Notes: generated by a model from the sequence alone, not told the origin. A stretch of 64,000 bases of DNA from Muricomes intestini (GCF_004346165.1 NZ_SLZZ01000013.1:32639-96638), one strand, 5' to 3'; counted from the first letter of the stretch, positions 25,845-34,748 are shown. A program made the numbers and translations.

Positions 25845-27140
25845 TTATGCTAATAACTGATCCTGCATACGCCGTAATTGGAGCAGGACCGATGAGTTAT
25901 CAAGTTCTACCATGTCATATGTAATTACCGTATCTACCGGCACGTCTACCTTCAATACTGCCCCTTTTGCCAGGCCCGCCGGCAGCATATTCCCTGCCTT
26001 TGCTGCATGTGCATGTTCAATAGACGCCCGGTAGCAGTACTCTCCGATCGCATCCAGTGTTTCCCCTGCCTTAAGATCCCTTTTTGCAATTGTAATGCAC
26101 TCTGAGGTCAGGTGATCCATAGGATGGGCAGTTGACTCTCCATATAATACTGCCTGCGCCGCGGTAATCGGAGTTTCGATAGAACATAGATGGTAGGGTC
26201 TGTACAGTAGATAGTTGGGGCCTTCTCCCATATCTCTTTGTACCAGTCCGTCAATAATCCTTTTGTTATCTGTAGTCACAATGACAAAAACACCTGGGTT
26301 AATATCGCCAATGCCATAATCTACGATCCCCGTAGTTTCCAGAATTCCTCCCTGTTCCTTCAAAGAAAACACCTTTGACAGGTCTTTGACATTACAGCTT
26401 GGTCCATGCATTCCTCTGATATCTACTTTTAAACCAGTTGCATTTGACACTGCACACATTTCTATCATGGTTTTGGAGCCATCTACAAATTCCACCAACA
26501 TACGGGGGTTCATATCCCGTGCCGCTGCTTTTGCTATCCACTCCTCCTGTCCCGGATTTGCATACAAGTCAAGAGGATTGTTCTTGCCCTTTCCCGCTGC
26601 CACCACCTCAAAGCCCAGCGCCCTGGCAAAACGATAGACTTCTATAATAGAACCCGGCTCATCTCCTGCCGTCAATGAATATACAATTCCTGCCTGCTCA
26701 CACATTTTTCTTAAAATTGGACCTACTGTAATGTCGCACTCTACGTTCATCATGACAATATGCTTTTTATAAAAGATACACTCGGTTGTAACCCTGGCCC
26801 CCATTTCAGGAGATCCGGTCGCATCGATTACGCTTTGAATCGGTTTTGCCCCAACCGCCAGCTTATAATTTGTTGTTGCCACTCTTTTTCCTGCTGCAAT
26901 GGCAGCTTCTGCTTCCTCCAGCAAATCTGTTACAACAATTTCTTCTCTTGTTTTAGCTTGTTTATATGCATCCACCGCAATATCTGTATTGATATCCACT
27001 ACAATGTCACAGATCATCCCCTTCATTTCAGAAATTTGTGAGACAATATCTTTTCCCATCTGCCCCGCACCTATAAGGGCTACATGGATTGGTGTTCCTT
27101 CTTCCTCAAGTTTTAATAACTTTGTATCAATTTCATACAT
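25845..27140 (-). CDS. DXR-like (DRL/homoserine-dehydrogenase-like) NAD(P) oxidoreductase with SAF domain
   Basis: A 431-residue cytosolic oxidoreductase. The Rossmann nucleotide loop is ALIGAGQMGKDIV (about 21-33), followed by a catalytic domain of homoserine-dehydrogenase ancestry (AGDEPGSIIEVYRFARALGF, AGKGKNNPLD) and a C-terminal SAF-like domain (about 350-420). This architecture matches the DRL family, one member of which in Brucella replaces DXR, converting 1-deoxyxylulose 5-phosphate to 2-C-methylerythritol 4-phosphate by rearrangement plus reduction. In a catabolic operon with two kinases, an isomerase and an aldolase, I infer it rearranges or oxidises a branched or linear sugar (phosphate). 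AAGGAG lies nine bases before the start. Family assignment is from recall and the function is unproven. Confidence 0.72.
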   Translation of the reverse strand: MYEIDTKLLKLEEEGTPIHVALIGAGQMGKDIVSQISEMKGMICDIVVDINTDIAVDAYKQAKTREEIVVTDLLEEAEAAIAAGKRVATTNYKLAVGAKPIQSVIDATGSPEMGARVTTECIFYKKHIVMMNVECDITVGPILRKMCEQAGIVYSLTAGDEPGSIIEVYRFARALGFEVVAAGKGKNNPLDLYANPGQEEWIAKAAARDMNPRMLVEFVDGSKTMIEMCAVSNATGLKVDIRGMHGPSCNVKDLSKVFSLKEQGGILETTGIVDYGIGDINPGVFVIVTTDNKRIIDGLVQRDMGEGPNYLLYRPYHLCSIETPITAAQAVLYGESTAHPMDHLTSECITIAKRDLKAGETLDAIGEYCYRASIEHAHAAKAGNMLPAGLAKGAVLKVDVPVDTVITYDMVELDNSSVLLQLRRMQDQLLA

Positions 27141-27155
27141 ACTGTTTTTCTCCTT

Positions 27156-28208
27156 CTACATCCATGGGTCAACTACAACCTTGATTGCTTCTCCATTTGT
27201 TACCATTTCCATTCCATTTACAAGGTTCTCCAGGTTTACTTTTCCGTTGACATACATCTCTGCATGAATATCCCTGTTATGAATAGCCTGAAGTGCATCA
27301 TACAATCCTGTACCCGGGTAAGAAAAGGCACCTAACACTATAATTTCATCATAATGTATCTTATTGGAGTCCAATGTTGTCATTGGGTTTGATTTTGGAA
27401 CTCCGCCGTAGATTACAACTCTTCCTCTTTTTCTGACTAACTCTAATGCCTGCTGCTGGGCAGCTGTGTTGGGTACTGCACAGATTACAATATCCGCCCC
27501 CGGACCCACCAGCTCTTTTACCTTATTCGTAGCTTCTTCCAGGTTTTTATTATTGAATATATATTCGAATCCAAACTTTTCTGCCTGCTTCATTCTTCCT
27601 CTGGCAAGCATAATGACCTTCTTTGCACCTCTCGCCTTTGCCACTTCCATATGAAGACATCCTACCGGACCGTCCCCTATCACGACAACGGTGTCCCCAT
27701 AGGACACTTGATTATACTCCTGGCATGCCAGAACCCCCGACGCCGGCTCCCCAAATGCAGCATGGTCATAGCTCATCCCCTCCGGAATGTGTTCAATAAA
27801 TCCCCGCTCCATCACTATTTTAGGAACAGAAATATAACCGGCAAACCCTCCCGGGAAATGTGTTCCCAGCATACGGTGGTTTTCGCATAAATTCACCATA
27901 CCTCTTTTACAGTAATAGCATTCACCGCAGCTTACATCCGGTGCAAGGGCAACCCGGTCCCCTGCCTTAAACTGTCTGACATCTGAAGCGGCTTCCACTA
28001 CCTCTCCGGCAATTTCATGCCCCATAACCTGATCTCTGATACCGTCCTTTAATCCATTATGATAATTCCTGATATCCCCTCCGCATATCCCACAGGCATG
28101 AACCTTAACCAGCACTCCTTCTTCGGGACATTCGGGTATCGGGCGTTCTTCAATCTCAATATGTTCTATATCCTTGAATACCGCAGCTTTCATATACCCT
28201 TTTCTCAT
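27156..28208 (-). CDS. Zinc-dependent alcohol/polyol dehydrogenase, MDR family
   Basis: A 350-residue medium-chain dehydrogenase. The catalytic Cys lies in HACGICGGDIRNYHNG (about C40), GHE follows near residue 64, and four structural-zinc cysteines are seen in SCGECYYCKRGMVNLC. The cofactor loop is GDGPVG. After the second strand the sequence LARGRMKQAEKFG has basic residues and no Asp, so NADP may be preferred. Its ATG overlaps the stop of the SIS gene (ATGA), showing translational coupling. As second gene of the operon it probably carries out the first oxidation of an imported polyol, or a later reduction. It is the least similar of the four MDR genes here to the iditol/xylitol type. Confidence 0.86.
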   Translation of the reverse strand: MRKGYMKAAVFKDIEHIEIEERPIPECPEEGVLVKVHACGICGGDIRNYHNGLKDGIRDQVMGHEIAGEVVEAASDVRQFKAGDRVALAPDVSCGECYYCKRGMVNLCENHRMLGTHFPGGFAGYISVPKIVMERGFIEHIPEGMSYDHAAFGEPASGVLACQEYNQVSYGDTVVVIGDGPVGCLHMEVAKARGAKKVIMLARGRMKQAEKFGFEYIFNNKNLEEATNKVKELVGPGADIVICAVPNTAAQQQALELVRKRGRVVIYGGVPKSNPMTTLDSNKIHYDEIIVLGAFSYPGTGLYDALQAIHNRDIHAEMYVNGKVNLENLVNGMEMVTNGEAIKVVVDPWM

Positions 28209-28819
28209 ATTTCTTTCACCTTACCTAATAAACGGTCTCCTACTGCTCCCTTGGGATGAATGACCGCAAACTGTTCTTTTGTGTAATTTGTATATTGCAT
28301 CAAAGAGATACAGATGGCGTCGAAAACTGAAATTACACACAATGTACTTGCTGTGGCAAGCATATTAAACCGGCATGGCTCCTGCCCGGTTTTTACTTTA
28401 ATACAAATATCTGCCATTTTCCCAATCTCAGATTCTTCATTTTCTGTAATCGCAGCCAGTGTTGCCCCCTTTGCTTTGCAGGCCGGGATCATCTGTACTA
28501 ATTCTTCGGTGCCGCCTCCTTTACTGACTAAAATAAGGATATCCTCTTTCTGTAATACCCCCAGCCCCCCATGCACTGCATCGGATGGAGTTAAAAATAC
28601 CGCCGGCCGTTCAATACAATTCAAAGAATGTACCCCTTTCTTAGCTGCCATTGCTGAAGTTCCGCATCCGGCAATCACTACTTTTCCTGTTCCGTCACCA
28701 ATCCGTCTGACTACCTCTGCGACTTTTTCCATGTCTACAGTTGTCAGCAGCGATTCCACAGCCTTTGCCTCCATAAAAATGGTTCTTGCGGCCTCCTGGA
28801 TAATATCTTTGTCCTCCAT
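28205..28819 (-). CDS. SIS-domain sugar-phosphate isomerase (KpsF/GutQ-like)
   Basis: A 204-residue protein made of a single sugar isomerase (SIS) domain: VVIAGCGTSAMAAKKG binds the phosphate, LTPSDAVHGGLGVL and LILVSKGGGTEEL follow, and IHPKGAVGDRL is the KpsF/GutQ end motif. Unlike arabinose-5-phosphate isomerases it has no CBS pair. It likely interconverts an aldose and ketose phosphate in the cytosol. GGGAGG lies seven bases before the ATG at 28819; a longer reading to 28897 runs into the terminator hairpin and is rejected. It is the first gene of the eight-gene operon. Confidence 0.85.
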   Translation of the reverse strand: MEDKDIIQEAARTIFMEAKAVESLLTTVDMEKVAEVVRRIGDGTGKVVIAGCGTSAMAAKKGVHSLNCIERPAVFLTPSDAVHGGLGVLQKEDILILVSKGGGTEELVQMIPACKAKGATLAAITENEESEIGKMADICIKVKTGQEPCRFNMLATASTLCVISVFDAICISLMQYTNYTKEQFAVIHPKGAVGDRLLGKVKEI

Positions 28820-28852
28820 GTCTTCACCTCCCGTTTCTACTGAAATCTCCGC

Positions 28853-28897
28853 AAAAAATGACGTGTGTAAAAATATTGTCTTCCTTACACACGTCAT
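28853..28897 (-). terminator. Terminator of the YesMN operon inside the leader of the catabolic operon
   Basis: A perfect 13-base inverted repeat (ATGACGTGTGTAA, 28858-28870, with TTACACACGTCAT, 28885-28897) is followed on the minus strand by six T. It lies 60 bases after the response regulator stop. The likely promoter of the next operon overlaps its upstream arm, so it should stop readthrough from the regulator genes without stopping transcripts that start inside the hairpin. Confidence 0.75.
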
Positions 28898-28960
28898 ATT
28901 ATCATATTCATTTTTTCCCAGCTGTACATTTTTTTTATAATATTTCTGTAATTTTTTTAG
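28898..28960 (-). promoter_or_regulatory. Catabolic operon promoter with A-tract direct repeats
   Basis: Two copies of a TAAAAAAA-TnnACAG-like element lie at 28922-28938 and 28946-28960 (minus strand), 22-24 bases apart; the distal copy overlaps the stop codon of the response regulator gene. A -10 box (TATGAT at 28901-28906 or GATAAT at 28898-28903) follows without a good -35. The same A-tract element occurs as a pair upstream of the ABC operon at 39745-39778, which suggests that one activator serves both. Confidence 0.5.
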
Positions 28961-30570
28961 TTGACAGCATGTTCCTTTCTGTACTGGGAAGGGGTTACGT
29001 GCAAATGCTTTACAAATACCTCTCTAAAATATCTTGCATCATTGTAACCGATCGCTTCTGCTATCTCATTAACTGATAAACTGCTTGTTATTAATAACCC
29101 CTGTGCTTTTTCTAACCTTAGGCCCGTAATATAATCAATGAATTTAATGTTCTTTTCTTTTTTAAATAGCTGGCTTAAATAACTTGTGTTAATAAAATTT
29201 TTTTTTGCGATTCCTCCCAGACTTATATCCTTACTGTAATTTTTTTCTATATACTCGATAATTTCCTCGATCAAAGGCCTTCCATAATTTTTTTTACTTT
29301 TCGAAAACAACAGACTGACCTCAACCAACTTGTTTTCAAGCCATCCTTCTAACACTTCTATACTGCTGTTGGCACTGATCGCACCTTCAATCTCTTCAAA
29401 CATAGCTAAAGCTATATCTGTATCTTTCTCATTTTCTTTGAGTAATTTCAACACAATAAAATAAACATCCAGACAAACAATTTTTACATTAGCATAATTA
29501 TTCTTCACTGCTTCCTTAAATATTTCCTGCAGGCATTTTCTTATTTCTATTTCATTCTGAGTCTTGATAAAACTTTCCAGCAGATCTTTTTTTAACCCCG
29601 TAATGATCTGGATATCACTTTTCTTTATTTTGATTTCAGTAAAGCTGCATACAGAACCTATGCCCGACAAATTACACTGCATAACACTCTGTATAGATTG
29701 CCTGTAACTTTTACAGACATCTTCCACTGCCTCTGCTTCATCCCCCAGGCCGATATGTAAGTTTAATCCATAAATATTTTCCAGAATTGTAACCAGTTTA
29801 TTTGCTTTTTCAATTAAAAAATATCTTGCAATTGTTGTATCCGTGTTTAAAATCAGGACAAATTGATTATCATATTTAAAATGCGTAAAAGAATAGCCCT
29901 TCCAATTTGCAAATACTTCGTCTATTACGTTGCAGATGGCATATTGGAGAATTTCCAGTCCGGACACATTCTTGAATTTTGGAATCTCCTTGATGTTGTC
30001 TGCAACAATGGTTATTACAACATATTTTTTTTGTTTAAAAATAATTTCCATTTCTTTCAGATCTTCCAGCAGCTCTGTTGTATCAATTTCTGCATCTGCA
30101 CTTATGAGCTCTGAGAGGTATCTGTTTTTCTTATAAGTTGTCCCTTCATAGGCCTTGGTTTTGATCGTGGATTCCATTGCCTGTTTTTCTCTGTTTTTGT
30201 CTAAATCCTCCAACAGGCTTTGTATCCGCATTTTGAATTCATCATTATCAATCGGCTTTAATAAATAGTCATTCACTCCCAGGGTAATTGCTGTGCGGGC
30301 ATATTCAAAATTTTTAAACCCGCTTATTACAATGAATTTTAACATGGGATGGTGTTCTCTTGCTTTTGCAATAAATTCTAATCCATCCATCATGGGCATT
30401 TTAATGTCCACCAGAACGATATCCACCCGGTTATTCTGTATAAAATTTAATGCTTCCACTGCATTTTCCTGCGCCGGTGCTACTTCCAGCTCAGGAAAAA
30501 ATCTGCCTATTTTTTTACAAATGCCATTTCTAATAATTTCCTCGTCATCAACCACCAATACTCTGTACAT
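28957..30570 (-). CDS. YesN-type AraC response regulator
   Basis: A 537-residue transcription factor. The receiver domain has DDEE (8-11), phosphoacceptor D55 (IVLVDIKMPMMDG) and the Lys in YLLKPID. A roughly 280-residue central region follows, then a C-terminal AraC DNA-binding domain (GGIAKKNFINTSYLSQLFKKEKN and IGYNDARYFREVFVKHLHVTPSQY). AGGAGG lies upstream of the start. The kinase gene ends 11 bases before it, so the two form an operon. It is the likely binder of the A-tract repeats in front of the catabolic operon (28922-28960) and the ABC importer operon (39745-39778), which would switch on uptake and breakdown together. Confidence 0.92.
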   Translation of the reverse strand: MYRVLVVDDEEIIRNGICKKIGRFFPELEVAPAQENAVEALNFIQNNRVDIVLVDIKMPMMDGLEFIAKAREHHPMLKFIVISGFKNFEYARTAITLGVNDYLLKPIDNDEFKMRIQSLLEDLDKNREKQAMESTIKTKAYEGTTYKKNRYLSELISADAEIDTTELLEDLKEMEIIFKQKKYVVITIVADNIKEIPKFKNVSGLEILQYAICNVIDEVFANWKGYSFTHFKYDNQFVLILNTDTTIARYFLIEKANKLVTILENIYGLNLHIGLGDEAEAVEDVCKSYRQSIQSVMQCNLSGIGSVCSFTEIKIKKSDIQIITGLKKDLLESFIKTQNEIEIRKCLQEIFKEAVKNNYANVKIVCLDVYFIVLKLLKENEKDTDIALAMFEEIEGAISANSSIEVLEGWLENKLVEVSLLFSKSKKNYGRPLIEEIIEYIEKNYSKDISLGGIAKKNFINTSYLSQLFKKEKNIKFIDYITGLRLEKAQGLLITSSLSVNEIAEAIGYNDARYFREVFVKHLHVTPSQYRKEHAVN

Positions 30571-30581
30571 TTTCCTCCTCC

Positions 30582-32396
30582 TTACATTGTTTTTACAGGC
30601 AGATCGAGTTCTACGAGCGTTCCTTCACCCTCTTTACTGCCTATTTTAATTCCATACTCTTCCCCAAAGTATAATTTAATTCGTGCGTTGGTGTTTTCCA
30701 GGCCTATGCTGCTGTGGGTACCTTCATAACTCACTTTGTGGACGATATCGTTTCTGGAGTAATTTTTCAGGCTGTTGTTGAGTTGTTCCAGGCGCTCTCT
30801 TGGAATTCCATCTCCGTCATCCTCCACCTGGATAACAAGTATTTCGTCTTTTTGGTACGCCCTGACGGCTACCTGACATTTCCCAATAGAGTTTTCAATT
30901 CCATGGACCACCGCATTTTCAACAAGAGGCTGTATGAGAAGCTTTACAATCAGCAGCTCCTCACATCCTTCTTCAATTTCATAAAAAATATCTATCTTTT
31001 TGCCAAACCGCAGCTTCTGAATGATCATATAATTCTTTATATGGCCTATCTCCTCTTTCAAGGTAACATATTCCTGACCCCTGTTAATGGAATATCTGTA
31101 CATCTTAGAAAGGGCCTGACAGGCGTCACTGATACTGTCCGCGCCTTCTGCTTCTGCCATCATGTCAATGGTCTGCAGGGTATTATACAGGAAATGAGGA
31201 TTGATCTGTGCCTGCAGGGCATTAAGTTCTGCTTCTTTTTGATAGATTTCAGACTGGTATACATTGTCAATCAACTGTTTTGTTTTTTTTACCATTTTAT
31301 CAAAGGAACCTGCAAGCTGCCCTATTTCATCCTGTGTGCCTGTATCAATATCAATGTCAAAATCGCCCTTTCCTACCTGCTTCATTTTTTTCTGAAGTTG
31401 TGTGATCGGCTCAGTGATCGAACGTTTGACAGTAAGCGCAAGATACAGAGATACAATAATACACAGTAAAGTAGTTGCTATAATTACAATCCTTAAATTT
31501 CTTATATCAGAGAGAAGATCCGCCGCTTCCAGTTCATAAATTACACTCCATTTTGTTATTTCAGATGTACTGAATGCTACAAATTTATTTTCCTTTTCAG
31601 ATTCCAGATGTCCGCTTTTCTGCATCAGAGCTTCACTGATGTAATCACTTCGGAACTGTGTTCCTATATACTGGGAAGCCGGATGATAAACAATGGTTTT
31701 ATTGTCATCAACGATCACGACCTTCTGTCCCTTGTTATTATTCATATCCTGTAAAAGATTCCCTAAAGTGTTACAGCTTAAATCTACAATAATGCATCCT
31801 ATTTCTTTTGTGTTAGTTTCATCATAGATTTTTTTAACAATAGAAAATAATTTCTGTTCGGCTCCTTCCTGGATCGTGGAGGCTCTGTCATAAGTTGAGA
31901 GAATCATGGTATTTGTTTTACTGCGCTTCATAAATGCAAACCACTGTGTTCTGGTAAAATCATATTCTTTTCTGAGACTTAGATAATTCTTATCTGATGT
32001 ATAAACCATTCCGTTATAAGAGCATACGTATATATTTTCTACCGCAAAGGAAGTAATAAATGCCATATCTATAAGGTTATTCATATATTGTTTATCCTCA
32101 TAATAAGATGCTATGGTGCTCTTCTTCTCCTGGTCCAATATTTCCTTCAGCCTTCTATCCGAGGTTACCTGCATGGCAAGGTTCATCGTACTGTTAATTT
32201 CATTATCAATATTGTCAATCATCTGCTGGGTGGTTTCCTGAGTTGATTTCATAACCTTATTTTTTAAAGAATAACTCCCCATATAGGCGCTAAAAGCACT
32301 TAGAACTACTTCCGGTAAAATGATAACAATTACGAAAATCACAATAAGTTTATTGCCAACCTTTAAATTCCGATATGCATTTTGTATTTTTCCCAT
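30582..32396 (-). CDS. YesM-type sensor histidine kinase with extracellular domain and HAMP
   Basis: A 604-residue membrane kinase: TM1 (about 16-36), an extracellular sensor of about 240 residues (probably Cache-like), TM2 (LRIVIIATTLLCIIVSLYLAL, near 290-310) and a HAMP domain (RSITEPITQLQKKMKQVGKG). The histidine phosphoacceptor motif is QINPHFLYNTLQ. The ATPase domain has VENAVVHGIEN, DDGDGIP and GLENTNARIKLYFGEEYG. It is divergent from two genes for tethered binding proteins (32502 and 33733). In the clostridial XylFII-LytS system a binding protein of this sort presents sugar to the kinase; the same arrangement is inferred here. It phosphorylates the response regulator at 28957-30570. 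Confidence 0.92.
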   Translation of the reverse strand: MGKIQNAYRNLKVGNKLIVIFVIVIILPEVVLSAFSAYMGSYSLKNKVMKSTQETTQQMIDNIDNEINSTMNLAMQVTSDRRLKEILDQEKKSTIASYYEDKQYMNNLIDMAFITSFAVENIYVCSYNGMVYTSDKNYLSLRKEYDFTRTQWFAFMKRSKTNTMILSTYDRASTIQEGAEQKLFSIVKKIYDETNTKEIGCIIVDLSCNTLGNLLQDMNNNKGQKVVIVDDNKTIVYHPASQYIGTQFRSDYISEALMQKSGHLESEKENKFVAFSTSEITKWSVIYELEAADLLSDIRNLRIVIIATTLLCIIVSLYLALTVKRSITEPITQLQKKMKQVGKGDFDIDIDTGTQDEIGQLAGSFDKMVKKTKQLIDNVYQSEIYQKEAELNALQAQINPHFLYNTLQTIDMMAEAEGADSISDACQALSKMYRYSINRGQEYVTLKEEIGHIKNYMIIQKLRFGKKIDIFYEIEEGCEELLIVKLLIQPLVENAVVHGIENSIGKCQVAVRAYQKDEILVIQVEDDGDGIPRERLEQLNNSLKNYSRNDIVHKVSYEGTHSSIGLENTNARIKLYFGEEYGIKIGSKEGEGTLVELDLPVKTM

Positions 32397-32424
32397 TACC
32401 TCTGTTCCTCATTTTTGATATTTC

Positions 32425-32453
32425 TTGCAAATTTCATGCCTATATTATATTAT
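32425..32453 (+). promoter_or_regulatory. Promoter of the sensory binding-protein genes
   Basis: TTGCAA (32425-32430) and TATTAT (32448-32453) are 17 bases apart, giving a start near 32460 and a leader of about 40 bases before the ATG at 32502. The 105-base divergent region is very AT-rich; the leftward promoter for the kinase must overlap it but no clean -35/-10 pair was found for that direction. Confidence 0.5.
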
Positions 32454-32501
32454 TAAATAGTCAACATTGCTATCTATCTTTTGTTTTAAAAAGAGGTTTT
32501 T

Positions 32502-33749
32502 ATGCATAATCGTAAAAATTACCGAAAATTCGGTGTGTTAATTTTATCTTTTATAACTCTTTTTACATTTATAAATATTGTATATGGGGCACTGACATCT
32601 ATCCAAGAAACAAATATGCCCGTATCGGAGAGTAAAACATTATCCATTTTAACATGGAAGCCTATACCTGCTACAATTATAGACGGGTTTCATGAACAAT
32701 ACCCCGATTACTATCTTAATATAGAGCGCTATCCCCAGACGAATTATATCTCTTTTTTAAATTCCAAGCTGCAGACCGATGCCTCTATTGATTTAGTAGA
32801 GATACCTGTTGAATTTTATAAAGACTATGTAGACTCTGATTCCCTGACCGAAATCACGAATACTTACATGTTATCCCGGTTTTGGAATGAACCTGTCCAG
32901 TTTTTGAAATCGGCCTCAAATACAGAAAAAGTATATGGCATACCCTATCAGAGTGCTTTTCAGGAGTTTTGGTATAATCAGGCCATTTTTGAGAAGTATC
33001 ATTTAGAACCGCCAAAGAGTATCTCTAATTTTTATAAAGCGTGCGAAGTGTTATCCCAGGCCAATGTTCCTCCATTGGCAATCGGTTTAAACGATTGCCG
33101 CACGGCTCAGGTTTTTTTATCCTCCTTAATCTCTGAGGCAGTGCTAAAAGGGACCCCCTTGGATGAAGAGGCATCCATTGTCAATGCATATCAGATGCTT
33201 CATAAGAATTATTTAGATGAAACTCTTTTTTCTATGAGCAATGAACAGGCTTTTGCCGCCTTTTTAGATTCTTCTTATGCCATGGCATTTACATCGGAAG
33301 ATGTAACCTCACAGTTATCTGATTCTATTATGCAGAAAATAGATATTCAGGTAACGGGAATTTATATCCAGGATGAAAACCAGACACATGTTGTGGGCAC
33401 TCCTGCAGATTCCGTGCTCTGCATCAGCAGCTATTCCTCCAATCAGGATATGTGCATGGAATTCCTGGATTATTATACGCAATATGATACTGTAAAATCT
33501 TATATCGACGAAACCAAATGTACTACAAACATACAGGAATATACCATTAATCCCTTCATTTCAAAGGAATGGGAGCAAATGCGCCTGAGTGTCCCTTATC
33601 CCGGATGGGGCAGCTACCATGTTTCTTCTTTCCATTCGGATAACGGACAGGAAACATTGGCTCAAAAATTATTGTGCAATGTGATAACGCCTGATGAGTA
33701 CATCCAACAAATTCAATCCGGAGGAAACAACCATGAAGCGATTAGATAA
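32502..33749 (+). CDS. Membrane-anchored extracellular solute-binding protein (family 1), putative sensory partner
   Basis: A 415-residue secreted protein. One hydrophobic segment (about 11-30) is followed by a two-lobed binding fold of the MalE class (ILTWKPIPATIIDGFHEQYP at the start; YGIPYQSAFQEFWYNQAIFEKY is the typical substrate-site zone). There is no lipobox cysteine, so it is probably held by an uncleaved signal anchor. It is not next to a MalFG-type permease. Instead it faces a YesM kinase and precedes a second anchored binding protein, with which it overlaps by 17 bases. A role as ligand-reading co-sensor, not transporter part, is inferred. Confidence 0.8.
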   Translation: MHNRKNYRKFGVLILSFITLFTFINIVYGALTSIQETNMPVSESKTLSILTWKPIPATIIDGFHEQYPDYYLNIERYPQTNYISFLNSKLQTDASIDLVEIPVEFYKDYVDSDSLTEITNTYMLSRFWNEPVQFLKSASNTEKVYGIPYQSAFQEFWYNQAIFEKYHLEPPKSISNFYKACEVLSQANVPPLAIGLNDCRTAQVFLSSLISEAVLKGTPLDEEASIVNAYQMLHKNYLDETLFSMSNEQAFAAFLDSSYAMAFTSEDVTSQLSDSIMQKIDIQVTGIYIQDENQTHVVGTPADSVLCISSYSSNQDMCMEFLDYYTQYDTVKSYIDETKCTTNIQEYTINPFISKEWEQMRLSVPYPGWGSYHVSSFHSDNGQETLAQKLLCNVITPDEYIQQIQSGGNNHEAIR

Positions 33750-34743
33750 AAACAAGTTATTACTGTATCTGCTGGTAGTATGCTTTATAATTATTGCGGT
33801 TTTGTCCTACTTCCTGATCAGGCCGGATATGAATTCCCCTCAGACTTCCACTCCTAAGGAAGAATACATATGGGTCTCTACCATGACCGGAGATCCTATG
33901 TTTACGGAAAATGATATCCCTGCGTTCCGAAAATTCGGAGAAGAAAAAAATGTCACTGCCACCATTATGGGCCCTAAAGAATATGACATTACCGGGCAGA
34001 TTGAAGCTTTAGAGGAAGCTATCGCCCGGAAGCCGGCAGGCATTCTGGTCCTGGGAATGGAGCAGAGTCTTGCTCCGACAATCAATAAGGCTATTCAAAA
34101 AGGGATTCCTGTAATCACTGTGGATTCAGATGTACAGTCTTCTGCCCGGATCGCATTCGTTGGTTCTAACTGGTATGATATTGGTGTTGCACAGGCTGAA
34201 TCTATGGTAAAACTAATTGGCGGACAGGGTAAAATAGCTATCATGGGCATCGGCGGTGCAGACACAACAGAGGCAGCCTTTGAGGGTTACTACAGCGTCA
34301 TTGACAATTATCCCGACATTACCATAGTGGGAGAATATGATGATATGGCCAACCCTGATGAATCCGCCCGTATTACTGCACAGGTACTGGAAATCTACCC
34401 CGATATTGCCGGTTTTTCAGGCTTTAATAATAACAGTGCCCGCGGCATTGCCCAAGGGATACGGGAGCATGCTCCTGAAAAAGATATCAAAGTCACCGCA
34501 ATGGATATTGAACCCGCTAATTTAAAATTAGTGGACAGCGAAGAGGTCGATGTGATCATAGGACAAAAGCGTGCCCTTTTCACTTATTACGGCGGTAATT
34601 TTCTCTATGACATTAACCACTCTTCTTTGACGATCAAGGATCTGGCAGAGGGTATCACAGAGGTCATTCCAGAAAAAACATATACCGGGTTAATAAAGGT
34701 AGACCGCTCTAATCTGCACACTTACTTTCCGAATTTAAAATAA
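33733..34743 (+). CDS. Membrane-anchored periplasmic-binding-4 (RbsB/XylF-like) protein, putative sensory partner
   Basis: A 336-residue extracellular protein with an N-terminal transmembrane anchor (about 8-28) instead of a lipobox signal; the only nearby Cys lies inside the membrane segment. The binding domain is of the RbsB/LacI type (GILVLGMEQSLAPTINKAIQKG, VGSNWYDIGVAQAESM, GFNNNSARGIAQGI). The ATG at 33733 follows GGAGG by eight bases; a longer reading from 33694 lies inside the preceding gene. It resembles XylFII of solventogenic clostridia, which is anchored, binds xylose and activates a LytS-type kinase. The ABC importer next door has its own lipoprotein (38605-39669), so this one is spare for signalling. 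Confidence 0.82.
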   Translation: MKRLDKNKLLLYLLVVCFIIIAVLSYFLIRPDMNSPQTSTPKEEYIWVSTMTGDPMFTENDIPAFRKFGEEKNVTATIMGPKEYDITGQIEALEEAIARKPAGILVLGMEQSLAPTINKAIQKGIPVITVDSDVQSSARIAFVGSNWYDIGVAQAESMVKLIGGQGKIAIMGIGGADTTEAAFEGYYSVIDNYPDITIVGEYDDMANPDESARITAQVLEIYPDIAGFSGFNNNSARGIAQGIREHAPEKDIKVTAMDIEPANLKLVDSEEVDVIIGQKRALFTYYGGNFLYDINHSSLTIKDLAEGITEVIPEKTYTGLIKVDRSNLHTYFPNLK

Positions 34744-34748
34744 TATAT

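Noticed and set aside
28820..28897. N-terminal extension of the SIS protein
   Set aside because: It would translate through the terminator hairpin; the ATG at 28819 has GGGAGG at good spacing and the expected N-terminus.
30714..31469. Rightward 251-codon open frame
   Set aside because: It lies wholly opposite the YesM kinase gene, which has clear domain motifs; no ribosome binding site or family resemblance. Antisense shadow.
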